A DNA stretch of 64,000 bases from Sycon ciliatum. Taxonomy: Eukaryota > Porifera > Calcarea > Leucosolenida > Sycettidae. Made by a program: the position numbers and the translations under genes. Positions 10,037 to 22,679 of the stretch are shown here, in pieces (the stretch's first letter is position 1; every line of letters starts with the position of its first letter). The notes beneath the pieces are model-generated. The model made no database searches. It had not been told where the DNA came from and worked only from the letters and a program-made list of their open reading frames with translations. The stretch covers positions 19,801,052 to 19,865,051 of the forward strand of contig NC_088649.1 of the NCBI RefSeq assembly GCF_964019385.1, written 5' to 3'.

Positions 10037-12157
10037 CCTGTACTGCTGCCGCCTGTACTGCTGCCGCCTGTACTGCTCCTGCCTGTACTGCTGCCGTCTG
10101 TACTGCTCCTGCCTGTACTGCTGCCGTCTGTACTGCTGCCGTCTGTACTGCTGCCGTCTGTACTGCTCCTGCCTGTACTGCTGCCGTCTGTACTGCTGCC
10201 GCCTGTACTGCTCCTGCCTGTACTGCTGCCGCCTGTACTGCTCCTGCCTGTACTGCTGCCGTCTGTACTGCTCCTGCCTGTACTGCTGCCGTCTGTACTG
10301 CTGCCGTCTGTACTGCTGCCGCCTGTACTGCTCCTGCCTGTACTGCTGCCGTCTGTACTGCTGCCGTCTGTACTGCTGCCGCCTGTACTGCTCCTGCCTG
10401 TACTGCTCCTGCCTGTACTGCTGCCGCCTGTACTGCTCCTGCCTGTACTGCTGCCGTCTGTACTGCTGCCGCCTGTACTGCTGCCGTCTGTACTGCTGCC
10501 GTCTGTACTGCTGCCGCCTGTACTGCTCCTGCCTGTACTGCTGCCGTCTGTACTGCTGCCGCCTGTACTGCTCCTGCCTGTACTGCTGCCGTCTGTACTG
10601 CTGCTGCCTGTACTGCTCCTGCCTGTACTGCTGCCGTCTGTACTGCTCCCGTCTGTACTGCTGCCGTCTGTACTGCTCCCGCCTGTACTGCTCCTGCCTG
10701 TACTGCTGCCGCCTGTACTGCTGCCGTCTGTACTGCTCCTGCCTGTACTGCTGCCGTATGTACTGCTGCCGCCTGTACTGCTCCTGCCTGTACTGCTGCC
10801 GCCTGTACTGCTGCCGTCTGTACTGCTGCCGCCTGTACTGCTCCTGCCTGTACTGCTGCCGTCTGTACTGCTGCCATCTGTACTGCTGCCGTCTGTACTG
10901 CTCCTGCCTGTACTGCTGCCGCCTGTACTGCTCCTGCCTGTACTGCTGCCGTCTGTACTGCTCCTGCGTGTACTGCTGCCGTCTGTACTGCTGCCGCCTG
11001 TACTGCTGCCGTCTGTACTGCTGCCGTCTGTACTGCTGCCGCCTGTACTGCTCCTGCCTGTACTGCTGCCGTCTGTACTGCTGCCGCCTGTACTGCTCCT
11101 GCCTGTACTGCTGCCGTCTGTACTGCTGCCGCCTGTACTGCTCCTGCCTGTACTGCTGCCGTCTGTACTGCTCCCGTCTGTACTGCTGCCGTCTGTACTG
11201 CTCCCGCCTGTACTGCTCCTGCCTGTACTGCTGCAGCCTGTACTGCTGCCGTCTGTACTGCTCCTGCCTGTACTGCTGCCGTCTGTACTGCTGCCGCCTG
11301 TACTGCTGCCGTCTGTACTGCTGCCGTCTGTACTGCTGCCGCCTGTACTGCTCCTGCCTGTACTGCTGCCGTCTGTACTGCTGCCGCCTGTACTGCTCCT
11401 GCCTGTACTGCTGCCGTCTGTACTGCTGCCGCCTGTACTGCTCCTGCCTGTACTGCTGCCGTCTGTACTGCTGCCGCCTGTACTGCTCCTGCCTGTACTG
11501 CTCCTGCCTGTACTGCTGCCGTCTGTACTGCTCCCGTCTGTACTGCTGCCGTCTGTACTGCTGCCGTCTGTACTGCTCCCGCCTGTACTGCTCCTGCCTG
11601 TACTGCTGCCGCCTGTACTGCTGCCGTCTGTACTGCTCCTGCCTGTACTGCTGCCGTCTGTACTGCTGCCGCCTGTACTGCTGCCGCCTGTACTGCTGCC
11701 GTCTGTACTGCTGCCGCCTGTACTGCTCCTGCCTGTACTGCTGCCGCCTGTACTGCTCCTGCCTGTACTGCTGCCATCTGTACTGCTGCCGCCTGTACTG
11801 CTGCCGTCTGAACTCCTGCCGTCTGTACTGCTGCCGCATGTACTGCTCCTGCCTGTGCTGCTGCCGTCTGTACTGCTGCCGTCTGTACTGCTGCCGCCTG
11901 TACTGCTCCGGCCTGTAATGCAGCCGCCTGTACTGCTGCCGTCCGTACTGCTCCTGCCTGTACTGCTGCCGTCTGTACTGCTGCCGCCTGTACTGCTCCT
12001 GCCTGTACTGCTGCCGCCTGTACTGCTGCCGTCTGTACTGCTCCTGCCTGTACTGCCGCCGTCTGTACTGCTGCCGCCTGTACTGCTCCTGCCTGTACTG
12101 CTGCCGCCTGTACTGCTGCCGTCTGTACTGCTGCCGTCTGTACTGCTGCCGCCTGTA
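10037..12157. repeat. 15-bp minisatellite, about 141 units
   Basis: The unit is ctgtactgctgccgc with three main variants at the 3' half (gctgccgcc, gctgccgtc, gctcctgcc; rarer gctcccg). The period is a multiple of three and the unit lacks stops in most frames, so long spurious open frames run on both strands (Thr-Ala-Cys, Leu-Tyr-Cys, Gln-Tyr-Arg and Ser-Ser-Thr-Gly repeats). Higher-order structure is visible: 10981-11160 and 11281-11460 are identical at a 300-bp (20-unit) offset, and the gctcccg marker recurs at 525 and 360 bp. Nothing outside the repeat supports a coding role. Confidence 0.95.
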
Positions 12158-12214
12158 TACACTGTCATGCTGAACCTCGCAACACAACATTTCGGCCGCA
12201 AAAAAATTTCAATT

Positions 12215-12430
12215 CTGTAAAACCGGAAAGTCTAACGAATCACAAAGTCTAACGTATTAACGACCAATTATTTTTCGTTATTTGAAAAATACGTTATCGC
12301 TAGATGTCTGTGTAAAGATGCGCATACAGATGGGTGGCCAGGTAGCCATCGTTAAACTTTCTGCATGGTATCATGCAAAAATTACAAAAACGTTAAACTT
12401 TGTGGTCGTTAAGACTTTCCGGTTTTACAG
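12215..12430. mobile_element. MITE, 216 bp
   Basis: The left end ctgtaaaaccggaaagtct is matched by the reverse complement of the right end at 12412-12430, with one or two differences. The inner copies of aaagtctaacg add further symmetry. The element is AT-rich and non-coding. A target-site duplication is not clear. Confidence 0.65.
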
Positions 12431-13168
12431 TAGCCGAAAATAAATTTGCCCCGAATATTTGTTGACTTACAGTAGTTGAATAGATTTTTGGTTGGAAGAA
12501 AGCAAATCAGCACACGAAGCACAGAAGCCATAATTATAGTTTTTTTCGACTAGGCCTTTCATCCCATCACTCTTCAGGTCGAATACAGTGGTGATTGTAA
12601 GCAAGTCCTTATAGCCGGCACCTTTGGCGGTCAGAGCATTGACAAAAAAATAGCACTTGAAAAATAGGGACTTACTACTTTTAGCGCGAACATGCACCGT
12701 GGTTCATGTGTACACTGTGACATTTGAAAAAAAAAACTGTAGAATGTCCTCATAGAGAGGTGCGGAGCACAGCCCATTGCAAAATGAAACACTCGTTCTT
12801 TCACTGTGCTGGAAGCTCTCCTGTCAGGGCCATTCATCGAGAAGAGCAGGCAAGTCTGACATTTCTGGAATTTATTGATGTCATCAAGACAAGTAGTTTC
12901 TGCTGGATAAATTCTTTTCCACTATGAACACAGACCTACTATGTGAATAGCAACACACATAACAAGACAAAGGGGATGTAGGGACGACATGCCGATGTAC
13001 CGAGAGCAACTCAACCGACCCGAGGTCTCGGTGCTGGGGTTGCGATAAGACATCGTAACTGGGGTGAGGGGGATGGGGTGGTGGGATGTGTTGAGCGTGT
13101 CGTGGTGTTCGCTACAACAAGGGTGGCATGTTTGTATTCTCGGTTTCTGCTCGTTTTTGTCATTTCAG
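12431..13168. other. Upstream flank of the predicted gene
   Basis: No element ends or conserved coding motifs are seen. If the exon at 13169 is the second coding exon, the initiator Met and promoter should lie here or further upstream, but I cannot place them. Confidence 0.4.
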
Positions 13169-13247
13169 GTTTCGCAGATCCATACGTTCAGCTTAGTGGT
13201 GGTGGTCGTATTGGCTTGGTCTGCTATTGCGCCCTTACCCGCCACAG
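13169..13247 (+). CDS. Putative signal-peptide exon of modular receptor gene
   Basis: An acceptor-like tttttgtcatttcag precedes 13169 and a donor GTAGGT follows 13247. The 26 encoded residues include a run of five valines within SLVVVVVLAWSAIAP and end in PAT, which looks like a secretory signal core plus cleavage region. The exon starts in phase 0 and ends in phase 1, the usual pattern for a signal-peptide exon that joins a phase-1 module. The downstream Ig-like exon starts in phase 1. An alternative is that translation begins at an upstream in-frame Met near 13073 without this splice. The assignment rests on hydrophobicity and phase only. Confidence 0.45.
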
Positions 13248-13318
13248 GTAGGTACTTGTTTTAGATAAGACTGTGTCTTGTTTTAGTTTACACATTTGTT
13301 GGTTTAACTGGAAACAGC

Positions 13319-13399
13319 GACCTTTCTACAACCATCCACGTTTCAGATGGTCTCAACAGACCTGGAGCTCTACCAACCGTGGATGGTTGTTGAAAGGTC
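13319..13399. repeat. Hairpin, 22-bp arms
   Basis: Bases 13319-13340 (gacctttctacaaccatcc...) pair with 13378-13399; one mismatch is seen. It lies in the first intron of the predicted gene. It is probably a very short fold-back element. Confidence 0.6.
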
Positions 13400-13522
13400 A
13401 CCGTTTCCGAACACGGTGTCCTCCATCTTGTTACAGTAATGCTGTCAACCCGACAAACACGTATGTGCTTACGTTTATACGGACGGTCCGGGATCGGGCA
13501 ATGCTCGCACCTTTGAGATGTA

Positions 13523-13700
13523 CAGTAAAACCTGTCAAGGCGACCACTCGGATAAGGCGATCACCTGTCCCAGAAGGCCCCTGGAACCACGACCAAATGA
13601 TGCTATTTCCAGTCAAATGACCCTGGATAAGGAGACCACCTGGTAACAGAGACCATATTCTGAAGATCTCTTGAGCGGTCGTCTTAGACAGGTTTCACTG
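13523..13700. mobile_element. TA-flanked MITE, pogo/Tigger-like ends
   Basis: The left end CAGTAAAACCTGTC and the reverse complement of the right end CAGTGAAACCTGTC differ by one base, and both are flanked by TA. Ends of the form CAGT-AAACCT with a TA duplication are typical of pogo/Tigger-type mariner relatives. It is 178 bp and non-coding. Confidence 0.8.
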
Positions 13701-13859
13701 TACGTAATTCCGAATCACAACTATTTTGACCGGGAAAGGCTAGGCTTCCGCGGGAATTATCAGAACTAAAACCGCAATAAGTAAGATGAGCTGAAGGGTG
13801 GTTACGTGTGTCTTTCTGTCTATGCTTGTCTGTGTGTGTATGCACAGGTGCGTAAGAGC

Positions 13860-14243
<384 letters not shown>

Positions 14244-14279
14244 ATGTGTGGGTGCCTACACGCTGTCTACTTTTCTCAG

Positions 14280-14570
14280 CTGAGTTGACAGTGACGTGTA
14301 TCAGCAACGCACCAAGGAACTGTAGCTACATAGGAGGAGAAGCCAAATACGTCTGCCTAGTCCGGGGAGCACCCAACTGGGTCGCAGACATACATGTCAG
14401 CCCCGGACGCCTGTCCTCGTATTCCATACTCAACGTTCCCGGCGGACAAAACGTGCCGTTCGTTTTCGAAAACGTCAGCCTCTCAGATAACCACCTGACA
14501 CACTGTGTAACAGCAAGTACTCCCCAGTCTTCCAGGCAGGCCTGCTTCCAAGTGACAGCATGCATACCGA
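14280..14570 (+). CDS. Ig-like six-cysteine exon A
   Basis: The exon is 291 bases (97 codons), preceded by ctacttttctcag and followed by donor GTGAGT, with phase 1 at both ends. The peptide contains [17 protein letters not shown], then [13 protein letters not shown], then ACFQVTAC. The KYVC and S-D-N-x-x-x-H-C segments resemble the B- and F-strand cysteine regions of an immunoglobulin fold (normally D-x-G-x-Y-x-C). Four further cysteines bracket this pair. The exon at 16736 is clearly homologous. Expected location is extracellular. The Ig assignment is by motif resemblance only; another disulphide-rich fold is possible. Confidence 0.7.
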
Positions 14571-14683
14571 GTGAGTACCTTTTTTTCTTTCTTGCAATGT
14601 TCTATGTAGATACGTAGGTAAGCATCGATGTTAGGTCTGATTCGGTTTTCGACGATGTGTGGAAGAAATTGTATTTGTAAGTA

Positions 14684-15743
14684 CTTCCTCCGTATACAAA
14701 AAAAATCGTGACTTTTTTCAACGGTGTTTTAGAGCAAGAACCTGCTAAACGAACCGCGCCAAAGGCTGTCATCGACAACCCACATTCATTTTGAGGTAGG
14801 TTTGGTTGATCTCGAACAGATTCTCCACGGAAGCCATGCGTGTGAGGAGGTTGCCGACAGGAACTCACGAGTCAAATGACAAAAAAACTAACACTTACTT
14901 GCTCAAAACTGACACCGTGACGAAGTGGAGCTCGCGCCTGGAACACGTAGTCACGACTCACCCTGAAACTGGCCAGGCTCGTACTTGCGGTGCGCGGCCC
15001 CCATACGCAGCGTGAGAACATAAATCGGTTCCGCTCGCACGGAAAGATGAAACATTTTCAGTTGTCGTGCAACCAGCGCAGACTCCGGATCGGAATGTCG
15101 ACGACCTGGCTTTCTTCACCTCTCTCCACTCCTGTCAGAGGTCTCCGTTGTGGCCTAGGGGAATCGTAGGGACCTCGTCGAAGCCGTTGTAGAATGCTGG
15201 GAGGATTCTCCTGCGTAGAAAATGCGAAGCGTGTGGATGTGCTTGAGTGACTCGTTTCACGGCATAATGGAGGTCGCGGATTGGAACGACTGAATAATCG
15301 ACAGTCGACACCGATTCGTACACAGCTCTGGAAATGAAGAGTACGCTAGCCAAAGTCCCGCGTCGGATCATCATTGCAGCTGAAAAGAATCTGAACGAAA
15401 TGTGAGCGAAAGCAGCGACTGTTGGTGATGCGGAGTCAGCGAAGAGTACGCTAGCCAAAGTCCCGCGTCGGATCATCATTGCAGCTGAAAAGAATCTGAA
15501 CGAAATTCGAGCGTAAGCAGCGACTGTTGTCGATGCGGAGTCAACGTCGTCAGGTGACAATGACAGGAACGACGAAAACTCTGAATAAACTCAATCTCAT
15601 TCGTCTGAGTTGCTTTTTTCTTTGTATATAGCTTGTAAACAGGTTAGACAATGCCACAAGTGTTATTCCAAGTCAAACGGAACAATTCCAGAGCAGTGCG
15701 CAGCCTTCAAAAAAAGTCACGAAGTTTTTGTATACGGAGGAAG
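14684..15743. mobile_element. TA-flanked TIR element, CTTCCTCCG termini
   Basis: The left end CTTCCTCCGTATACAAAAA and the reverse complement of the right end match over about 35 bases, and both edges are flanked by TA. The 1060-bp body contains a 101-107-bp tandem duplication (marker gctagccaaagtcccgcg at 15347 and 15449) but no transposase. The termini resemble the mariner-related Stowaway class. A further MITE abuts its right TA. Confidence 0.75.
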
Positions 15744-15745
15744 TA

Positions 15746-15916
15746 CAGTCAAATTCGCTAATAACGACTGTGGATATAACGGAAATTCGCAAATAACCAC
15801 AGAACTTCCATGCCCAGAGCAAAGTCCCATTTAACTGCAATACATACAACGAGACTTCGTGTATAAGGACACTTTTCCTATGCCCCGCCGAGTATCGTTA
15901 TACGCAAAGTTGACTG
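15746..15916. mobile_element. TA-flanked MITE, 171 bp
   Basis: The left end is CAGTCAAATTCGCTAATAACGA and the reverse complement of the right end CAGTCAACTTTGCGTATAACGA. Both sides carry TA (15744-15745 and 15917-15918). It is a mariner/pogo-type MITE inserted exactly at the right TA of the element ending at 15743. Confidence 0.8.
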
Positions 15917-15918
15917 TA

Positions 15919-16735
15919 TCTACAACTTGGCAGTCATGTTGCTGATGTAACGAGGTCAGCCAGAGAGCGCATGTGGTTAAGATGCAATTGCTTTATTCAG
16001 GTTCTATGTGTAAAGTATCTCTCCAAAACTACACACGCGGAAATGATACAACCAAGTCCTTTTCTGCGGCTACTCGGAGTTTTGTGTTAAAACACAAATC
16101 AGACAGCATTGGACAAAGACAACCTTAGACAACTGTCTATTCTCTGTGTCAACACCCCCATTCCCCCCCCCCCATTTCTTGATGCCAGGTTGCAACGCCC
16201 ACGCCGAGACCTCTGGTCGATCCAGTTCCTCCTTGTACATCGGCACGTCGTCCCTACATCCCCTGTGTCTTGTCTTGTTTTGTGTCTTGTTTTGTGTCTT
16301 GTTTCTTGTTTGTCTTGATGTGTGTCAGTGGGTCACTGCTCTTAGTAATAAATAATATAGAGGAGGAAAAAAGCTACATCTGACTCCTGACCATGGTGTG
16401 GTGGCGTCCTACGGAATCGGAAGGTGATTCTTGACCCGTCGTGTACACGGATTCGTAACATTTAATTGTGTGTGTTTTAGGTGTGTACTAGTAATATTAT
16501 GGATGAATACAGCAGCATTGAGCAGGGCCTAAGAGCTTATAGTGATGGACATGCGACAATGTTTGTGTGTGAATGTGTATTTTGGCTAATGTTACGTGTA
16601 TGTGTGTGTATGTGTGTACATGTGCACGCATGTGTGCATCTGTGTGTGTGTACAAGTGTGCATCTGTGTCGTGCGTGTTTGTGTGGCGTGCGCGGCGGGT
16701 GTTATATTTCTACTATTAAATTTCCACTCCATAAG
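15919..16735. other. Intron upstream of Ig-like exon B
   Basis: Holds a C11 run at 16156, a GT-rich stretch at 16560-16700 and a short tgtcttgtttt repeat near 16268-16312. No coding signal is seen apart from the exon that follows. Confidence 0.5.
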
Positions 16736-17023
16736 ATATCCTGAACTGCCGGATGATAAACTCTACCGATTCGGAGAACTGTACGGATATTGGCATGGAT
16801 GTCAAGTACCACTGCACCGCTCGAGGTCCAGACCTGTCCCTGGCCTTGCTCAGTCCCATCTGCGGGGGCAGCTTCAGTGTTCAGGAGGCGACCGGCGGTC
16901 AGGATCTTTTCTTCACGTTCCGCAAACTGAGCTGGGCGGATAACGGGAGAACGCATTGCATTTTCGCCCGCACCGCACACGAACAGCAGCAGCATTGCCT
17001 CAAACTGTCCGTCTGCCGTCCAA
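16736..17023 (+). CDS. Ig-like six-cysteine exon B
   Basis: The exon is 288 bases (96 codons), phase 1 at both ends, with donor GTAAGC and a weak acceptor ccactccataag. It reads through ILNC, ENCTDIGMDVKYHCTARG, then LSWADNGRTHCIFA, and HCLKLSVC. Cysteine spacing, the G-x-x-x-KY-x-C segment and the A/S-D-N-G/H-x-T-H-C segment align with exon A; one additional cysteine (ICGG) is unique to B. The pair therefore arose by exon duplication. Expected to encode the second extracellular module of the same protein. The acceptor should be verified with RNA. Confidence 0.68.
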
Positions 17024-17427
17024 GTAAGCACTCTTAAGGGCTGCAACGGTTAGGGATTTGGTCGGGTAACGAGTTCGGTTACTTCTATGCGGATAGCATG
17101 GGTACCTTGTAAGGTATTTTTTGAAAGTTTGTACAGTGAGTGTGCACTTGGGCTACAGAGAAGGTGTACGGTGCGCACGTAGCCGTGCTTTTTACATACG
17201 GATACTCCGTACTCCAACCACCCAATCGGGTTATCAGAAGCATGCTGCTACCCAAATGCGAGCTCTCGTTATGCTATGCACTTCTACCCTACTAACTGCT
17301 GACACTCATACAGGCTACATAATTAATTGCTAGTCCGCTTTGATCTCAGGGTTCCCTGTGAAAATGCGTCGACGTCTGACTCCGTTGGGACTTCCCTAGT
17401 AGAGCGAGAATAACATAAAATTTAATA

Positions 17428-17991
17428 CAGTCAGACCTCGTTAGTACGAACACTGATAAGGCGAACTTTCCATTAGTACGAACTAAGGCCAATCCTATGG
17501 TTGGCCAGGCATCAATTCAAGTCAAAATTATTCGTTTACGACGAACTTCTGTACAGCGAACTTTCGCGAAGACGAACCATTTTCAAGTGTGATTTGAACA
17601 AAGTCAGTGTGGTCATGTACATGTAGTACGAACTTTCGGTCCACGAGCGTGCGCGTGCGCTAGATGCCTTTTTTCTTTTTTTTTTTCAATAGTCGAGGTC
17701 ATACGAACTATTGTACGTACAGTTTTCAAGCGTGTTTTGAACAAAATAATCAGTGCGTTGTACGAACTTTCGACACAGTCGTGATTCATTGCACTTTGTC
17801 ATTGTACTTACCTGTTTCTGGCTTATGCTAAGAATAACATGCTTCCCATGTACCACAGCATGCACCTTCACGTAAATACAATCCATCTGATATGCATATC
17901 GATTTTTTGTCAGATCTGGATAAGAAGAACTCCCGATAAGACAAACAAATGTGTTCAGTCCCTTGAAGTTCGTCCTAACGAGGTTTGACTG
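17428..17991. mobile_element. pogo/Tigger-like MITE, 564 bp
   Basis: The left end is CAGTCAGACCTCGTTAGTAC and the reverse complement of the right end CAGTCAAACCTCGTTAGGAC. The left edge is preceded by TA; the right edge is followed by TT, so the duplication is imperfect. Many internal acgaact repeats are present, and no transposase. Confidence 0.78.
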
Positions 17992-18565
17992 TTGTAGCAA
18001 CAATCTAGACCACATTGGGCGCTTTCGATTACATGCATTTCGGTCAATTCTAGAATTAGTTATTGTTGATGCACAGTTCGATTACACGAAAAGTGACACA
18101 TTCCGTCGTTAGAATTGATTTAATCCAATTCCGTCGAATCCGTCAATTCTGAAGAGAGGGCGGAATTTCTCTAATTCTGGCGCCAGAATTGCAAAGTTGG
18201 TGTGTTACCGGTCCAGTCATGACTCAAGCACGCGAAGAGCCTCCCTGGCGGGCGTGTGCGCGATGCTGGATCCACGTGTGCGCGAGGGTGTACGTCATCT
18301 CTTTTTACGATTCATCAATTATTAATTTGTTTGTGACATGACATGAATAAAATGCGTTGTGAATTCCAGTCGTTCGTTTACAAGGCCGGAATCCGCTCAT
18401 TCTGGTCATTCCAGAATTTAAAAAAAAACCAGTTCCAGAATTGTGTAAACGTGTCATCGAAAGCGCCCATTGATATGCAGGCGGTTAACATACGTACAAT
18501 ATGGACCGATACAGGTCTACCCCCGTTAATACAACATCGGTTACACTGCAGACCTCGGTACTATA

Positions 18566-19600
18566 GTCTGTTTCAAAAAGATTTACAATCAGGTTTGGGT
18601 CTTAAAAAGTATGAAGATAAGGGAAATTTGGACAACAAAGTACATAGAATGGCTTGCTAGGACACGGCAAATAATTGTTCTGTGAAGGTTTCGGGGGGGG
18701 GACCAGCCGTTAAGGAGTTAGAATTTCGGCCAGGTTTCCGGCCTTTTCCCATGGTTTACAATTCGCCCAGGAAACCGGTATCGAAATTTTATCAAAACCC
18801 ACGATTTATCCTTTCCTTTTTGGCCTTGTGGTTATGAATGCTGTCTAGTCTGCTGACCATGAAGTTGTGAGTTCAAATCCCAACCTATCCTCAAGTCAAA
18901 CTTTTTTTTCATTGTTTTGGTGATCAAGCTGGTACAAGACCAAGAAGATGGCTGCACCAAACGACTTGTTGTTCGAGGTCGCGCTTCCTGCCGAACTGAC
19001 TGACACTTGACTGGCTCACGCCATGTGAACACACCCACAACACTGCAATGGTGTGAGTGAATATGGAAGTCATCGCGCTGTAGCTTTTTGAAATTTATTT
19101 ATTTTAGTATTTCAAGATCGCCAATTTATTTGAATTTAGCAGTCAACGCCGTCTTCTATCAGCGTTCACAAGCGTCTGCTTTTCTCAAAATGTCGTCGAA
19201 GTCACACGGATAGCTTTGCCAAGTCATGGCCTTCGGAATGAGTCCGTGTCGATGTCGTTTTCGTCACACGGTGAGTAAATTGCATCGCAGCTCACAGAAA
19301 CTATTTTGGTCACAAAACGGATTGGGACACATGCCGCTCGTCAACATTTACAACACTTTCGTTTCGACATGTCCTCTCTGACTCCATTATCGATACGAGG
19401 AAGACCTCGTTTGTTGTAAACCAGACGTACATGTACATGACTGTATCAACGTGAGTGAGTTGTCATTTTTCCTGCTTTCGCGCGGAATATTTCTTTGAGT
19501 TCACAGTGAGTTTTTCCAGGCAGCGCTCGAGTGCTCATACGGTAAGACGCCAAACTCCGCGGGCGATCGCCAGGATTGCAAATCTTTTTGAAACGGACTG
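18566..19600 (-). mobile_element. TA-flanked TIR element with tRNA-like core, copy 2
   Basis: This is the inverted relative of the element at 8661-9687: the same ends, both flanked by TA, 1035 bp. The tRNA-like stretch lies on the + strand near 18816-18895, with gttatgaatgct and gagttcaaatcccaacc. Copy 2 has a 4-base insertion in that stretch (tctagtctg against tctg) and a G9 run at 18692. Confidence 0.8.
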
Positions 19601-19647
19601 TAGACTCGGATGCTGAGCCAATATAATTATGATGAAGAAAGGAAAAG

Positions 19648-20327
19648 GCTGACTGTATAAGATCTGGTCACGTTGGTGGACAGTTTGTCATAACTGGTAA
19701 CATTTTGTCCTTCTCCTTTCTTCATCAGTACTAGACACTCTGGCAGGCACAGTGGGTTGGTCAAAGACCGTGATTGAGATACGAGAGGTACCTGGTCCAA
19801 GTCCTGCCTGGGAGCGGTTTTTCCAGCCGTGCTACTACCCACAGTCAACTGGGAACTTGTGGCCAGGCACAAGGGGTACATGGATGCAGCTAATGGGGTC
19901 GTTCTTGGCACTTGTGCCAGTGGTTGTGAGACTTACCCACTCACCCCCACCGTTAGGCGCTGCATCTGCCGCTAGGGTTTACCGGGTGTTAGCGGCCGTC
20001 GTGAGTTCCCTTCGGGAACGGACACGATCATTTACTATTTTTTTTTACTAGACACTGATCCAAAATCCCGGCTGATGCCTGACACGCATAAATTCAAGTC
20101 CGGACAGTAGATAGCACACATCGTGAGACAAACATCTGAACCCCCGCAGGGGTTGTCTACTAACGAGGTAGACCTGTATAAAAGCACACTGGTGCTCACG
20201 CATCACAGCAGTATGCGTTGAATTCCTTAAAAGCCTATGACGTACAGATAGTGAAAAAGGAGAAGGACAAACTGTTACGAGTTATGACTAACTGTCCACC
20301 AACGTAACCAGATCTTATACAGTCAGC
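19648..20327. repeat. Long inverted repeat with SINE-like insert
   Basis: About 75 bases at 19648-19722 (gctgactgtataagatctgg...) are the imperfect reverse complement of 20250-20327. Related fragments occur at 20330-20600 and 44925-44990. Inside, 19739-20000 is a fragment of the SINE-like family also found at 53.3, 41.9 and 59.1 kb (shared ttaggcgctgcatctgcc). No coding content. Confidence 0.6.
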
Positions 20328-20945
20328 GAGTGCGACGAAATGGCACAAGACAGACAAGGAGTACTGAAACATTCGGCGACCTGACACCTGTCATAACTCG
20401 TAGCATTTTTGACCTCCTTTTTCACCATAATTTAATTTCTCACCATCCGAGTTGCATATACAGATAGGTAAAGAGAAAAGGACCTATAAGTACCGTCCAC
20501 CAAGGCAATGAGATAATATACAGTCAGCTAGTGTGAGATAGTCCCTTCTCCTCATTGGAACGAATTGGACTGTTAGTTATAACTGGTGAGTTATAGGTCC
20601 TTTTCTCTTTCCATGTTACTATTGCCTCTCAGCATGCATTTATTTATATACATGTACAGTAATGAGAAGCATCTTGGAGAATGTGACTGGTTGTCGGGTC
20701 GTGTGACGGCACGACTAGTGGATGAGCGGTGTGACTGTGCTCACAGGTTCCTGATTGGGTCACAGAGTCGCGGAGTGAAGCGGACTATGCGACCGGTCAA
20801 AACCATGTGACCTTGCAACCAGCCCTGAAGTCACGGAAGCCAGTAACCAGTACAGAAAAGAAGAAAAAAGTTATTCACAAGGGTGGCTCGAACCCACAAG
20901 GGGTGTATAGTCCTAGTTCTTCTACTGCAGACCTGTGCTGAAAGA

Positions 20946-21610
<665 letters not shown>

Positions 21611-21619
21611 CATCAACAG

Positions 21620-21744
21620 ACCTTGATGAGTGTTTCCTTGGAATACATAGCTGTGCTGCCTGAAGCAAACTGCTCCAACACCCAGGAATTACTTCACGTG
21701 TATGTGTGGCCCTGGATTCACCGGCACTGGCATGGTCTGTCAGG
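21620..21744 (+). pseudogene. cbEGF exon copy 1, frame-broken
   Basis: Splice signals are kept (acaacag before; GTAAGT after), but the exon is 125 bases instead of the 123 in the other three copies. Two single-base insertions explain this: gctgcctgaag against gctgctgaag near 21660, and cccaggaattac against cccagggttcc near 21689. The frame stops after HSCAA. Inclusion would shift the phase by 2 and truncate the protein, so the exon is probably skipped or dead. Confidence 0.8.
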
Positions 21745-22609
21745 GTAAGTGAGGCCGCCATCTTGCTGCCACGCCTACATTACCCAAGTATCTAGGGTAA
21801 CCCGGGCAACGTTTGTGCTGGTTATAGTTTGCGATTTGCGGGCACAGTTTTCGATTTAATTTTGAGACTCCAAGACCAGTCTTCCGAAATCCAAACTGTA
21901 GTGAGTTTCACAATCTGTTCATTACGGTGGCCAATATACTATCATAGTGTTCTGCATGAAGTTGTACTTTTCCAAACCGGTTATCTACAGCAGATAATAC
22001 TGCTAACATTGGGAGGCTAGAACAGATAAGGCACTGCATGTAGTATTTGTGGTCCGAGTTCAAGTAGTATTTCCCACCTCATTTCGACCCAGAAGGTACC
22101 ATTGCTGGCGTACAGTTCGATGACCAGCAGGTAATACCACTGGGTGGGGAAAGGGTAGAACCGATACGGCACTGCATGTGGTATTTCTCATCTCATTTCG
22201 AATAAATCTAGAATCTGGCGCTCAGATGGAAACACAGTGCCCATGCTTGTGATACTGATCGTCAGCATGCTCAATTCTTCCAGCCGTCTGAGCACCCAAA
22301 TATTTCTATACATATACAGTAATGAGAAGCATCCTGGAGAAAGTGACTGGTTGTCGGGTAGTATGATGGCACGACTAGTTGAAGAACGGTGCGACTATGC
22401 TCGCAGGTTCCTGATTGGGCCACAGGGTCACGGAGTGAAGCGGACTCTGTGACCAGTCAAGACCATGTGACCTTCCAACCAGCCCTGATTTCATAGGACC
22501 CAAAAACCAGTTAAGAAAAGAAGAAAAAAAGTTCTTTACAAGGGTGGCTCGAACCTACGAGGGGTGTATAGTCATAATACTTCTACTGCAGACCTGTGCT
22601 GAAAGATGC

Positions 22610-22664
<55 letters not shown>

Positions 22665-22679
22665 CATTCTTGTCTACAG

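Noticed and set aside
9838..12201. Frames of 386-722 codons across the 15-bp repeat on both strands
   Set aside because: The length follows from a period divisible by three and a stop-free unit; no flanking domain, start context or splice signal supports coding.
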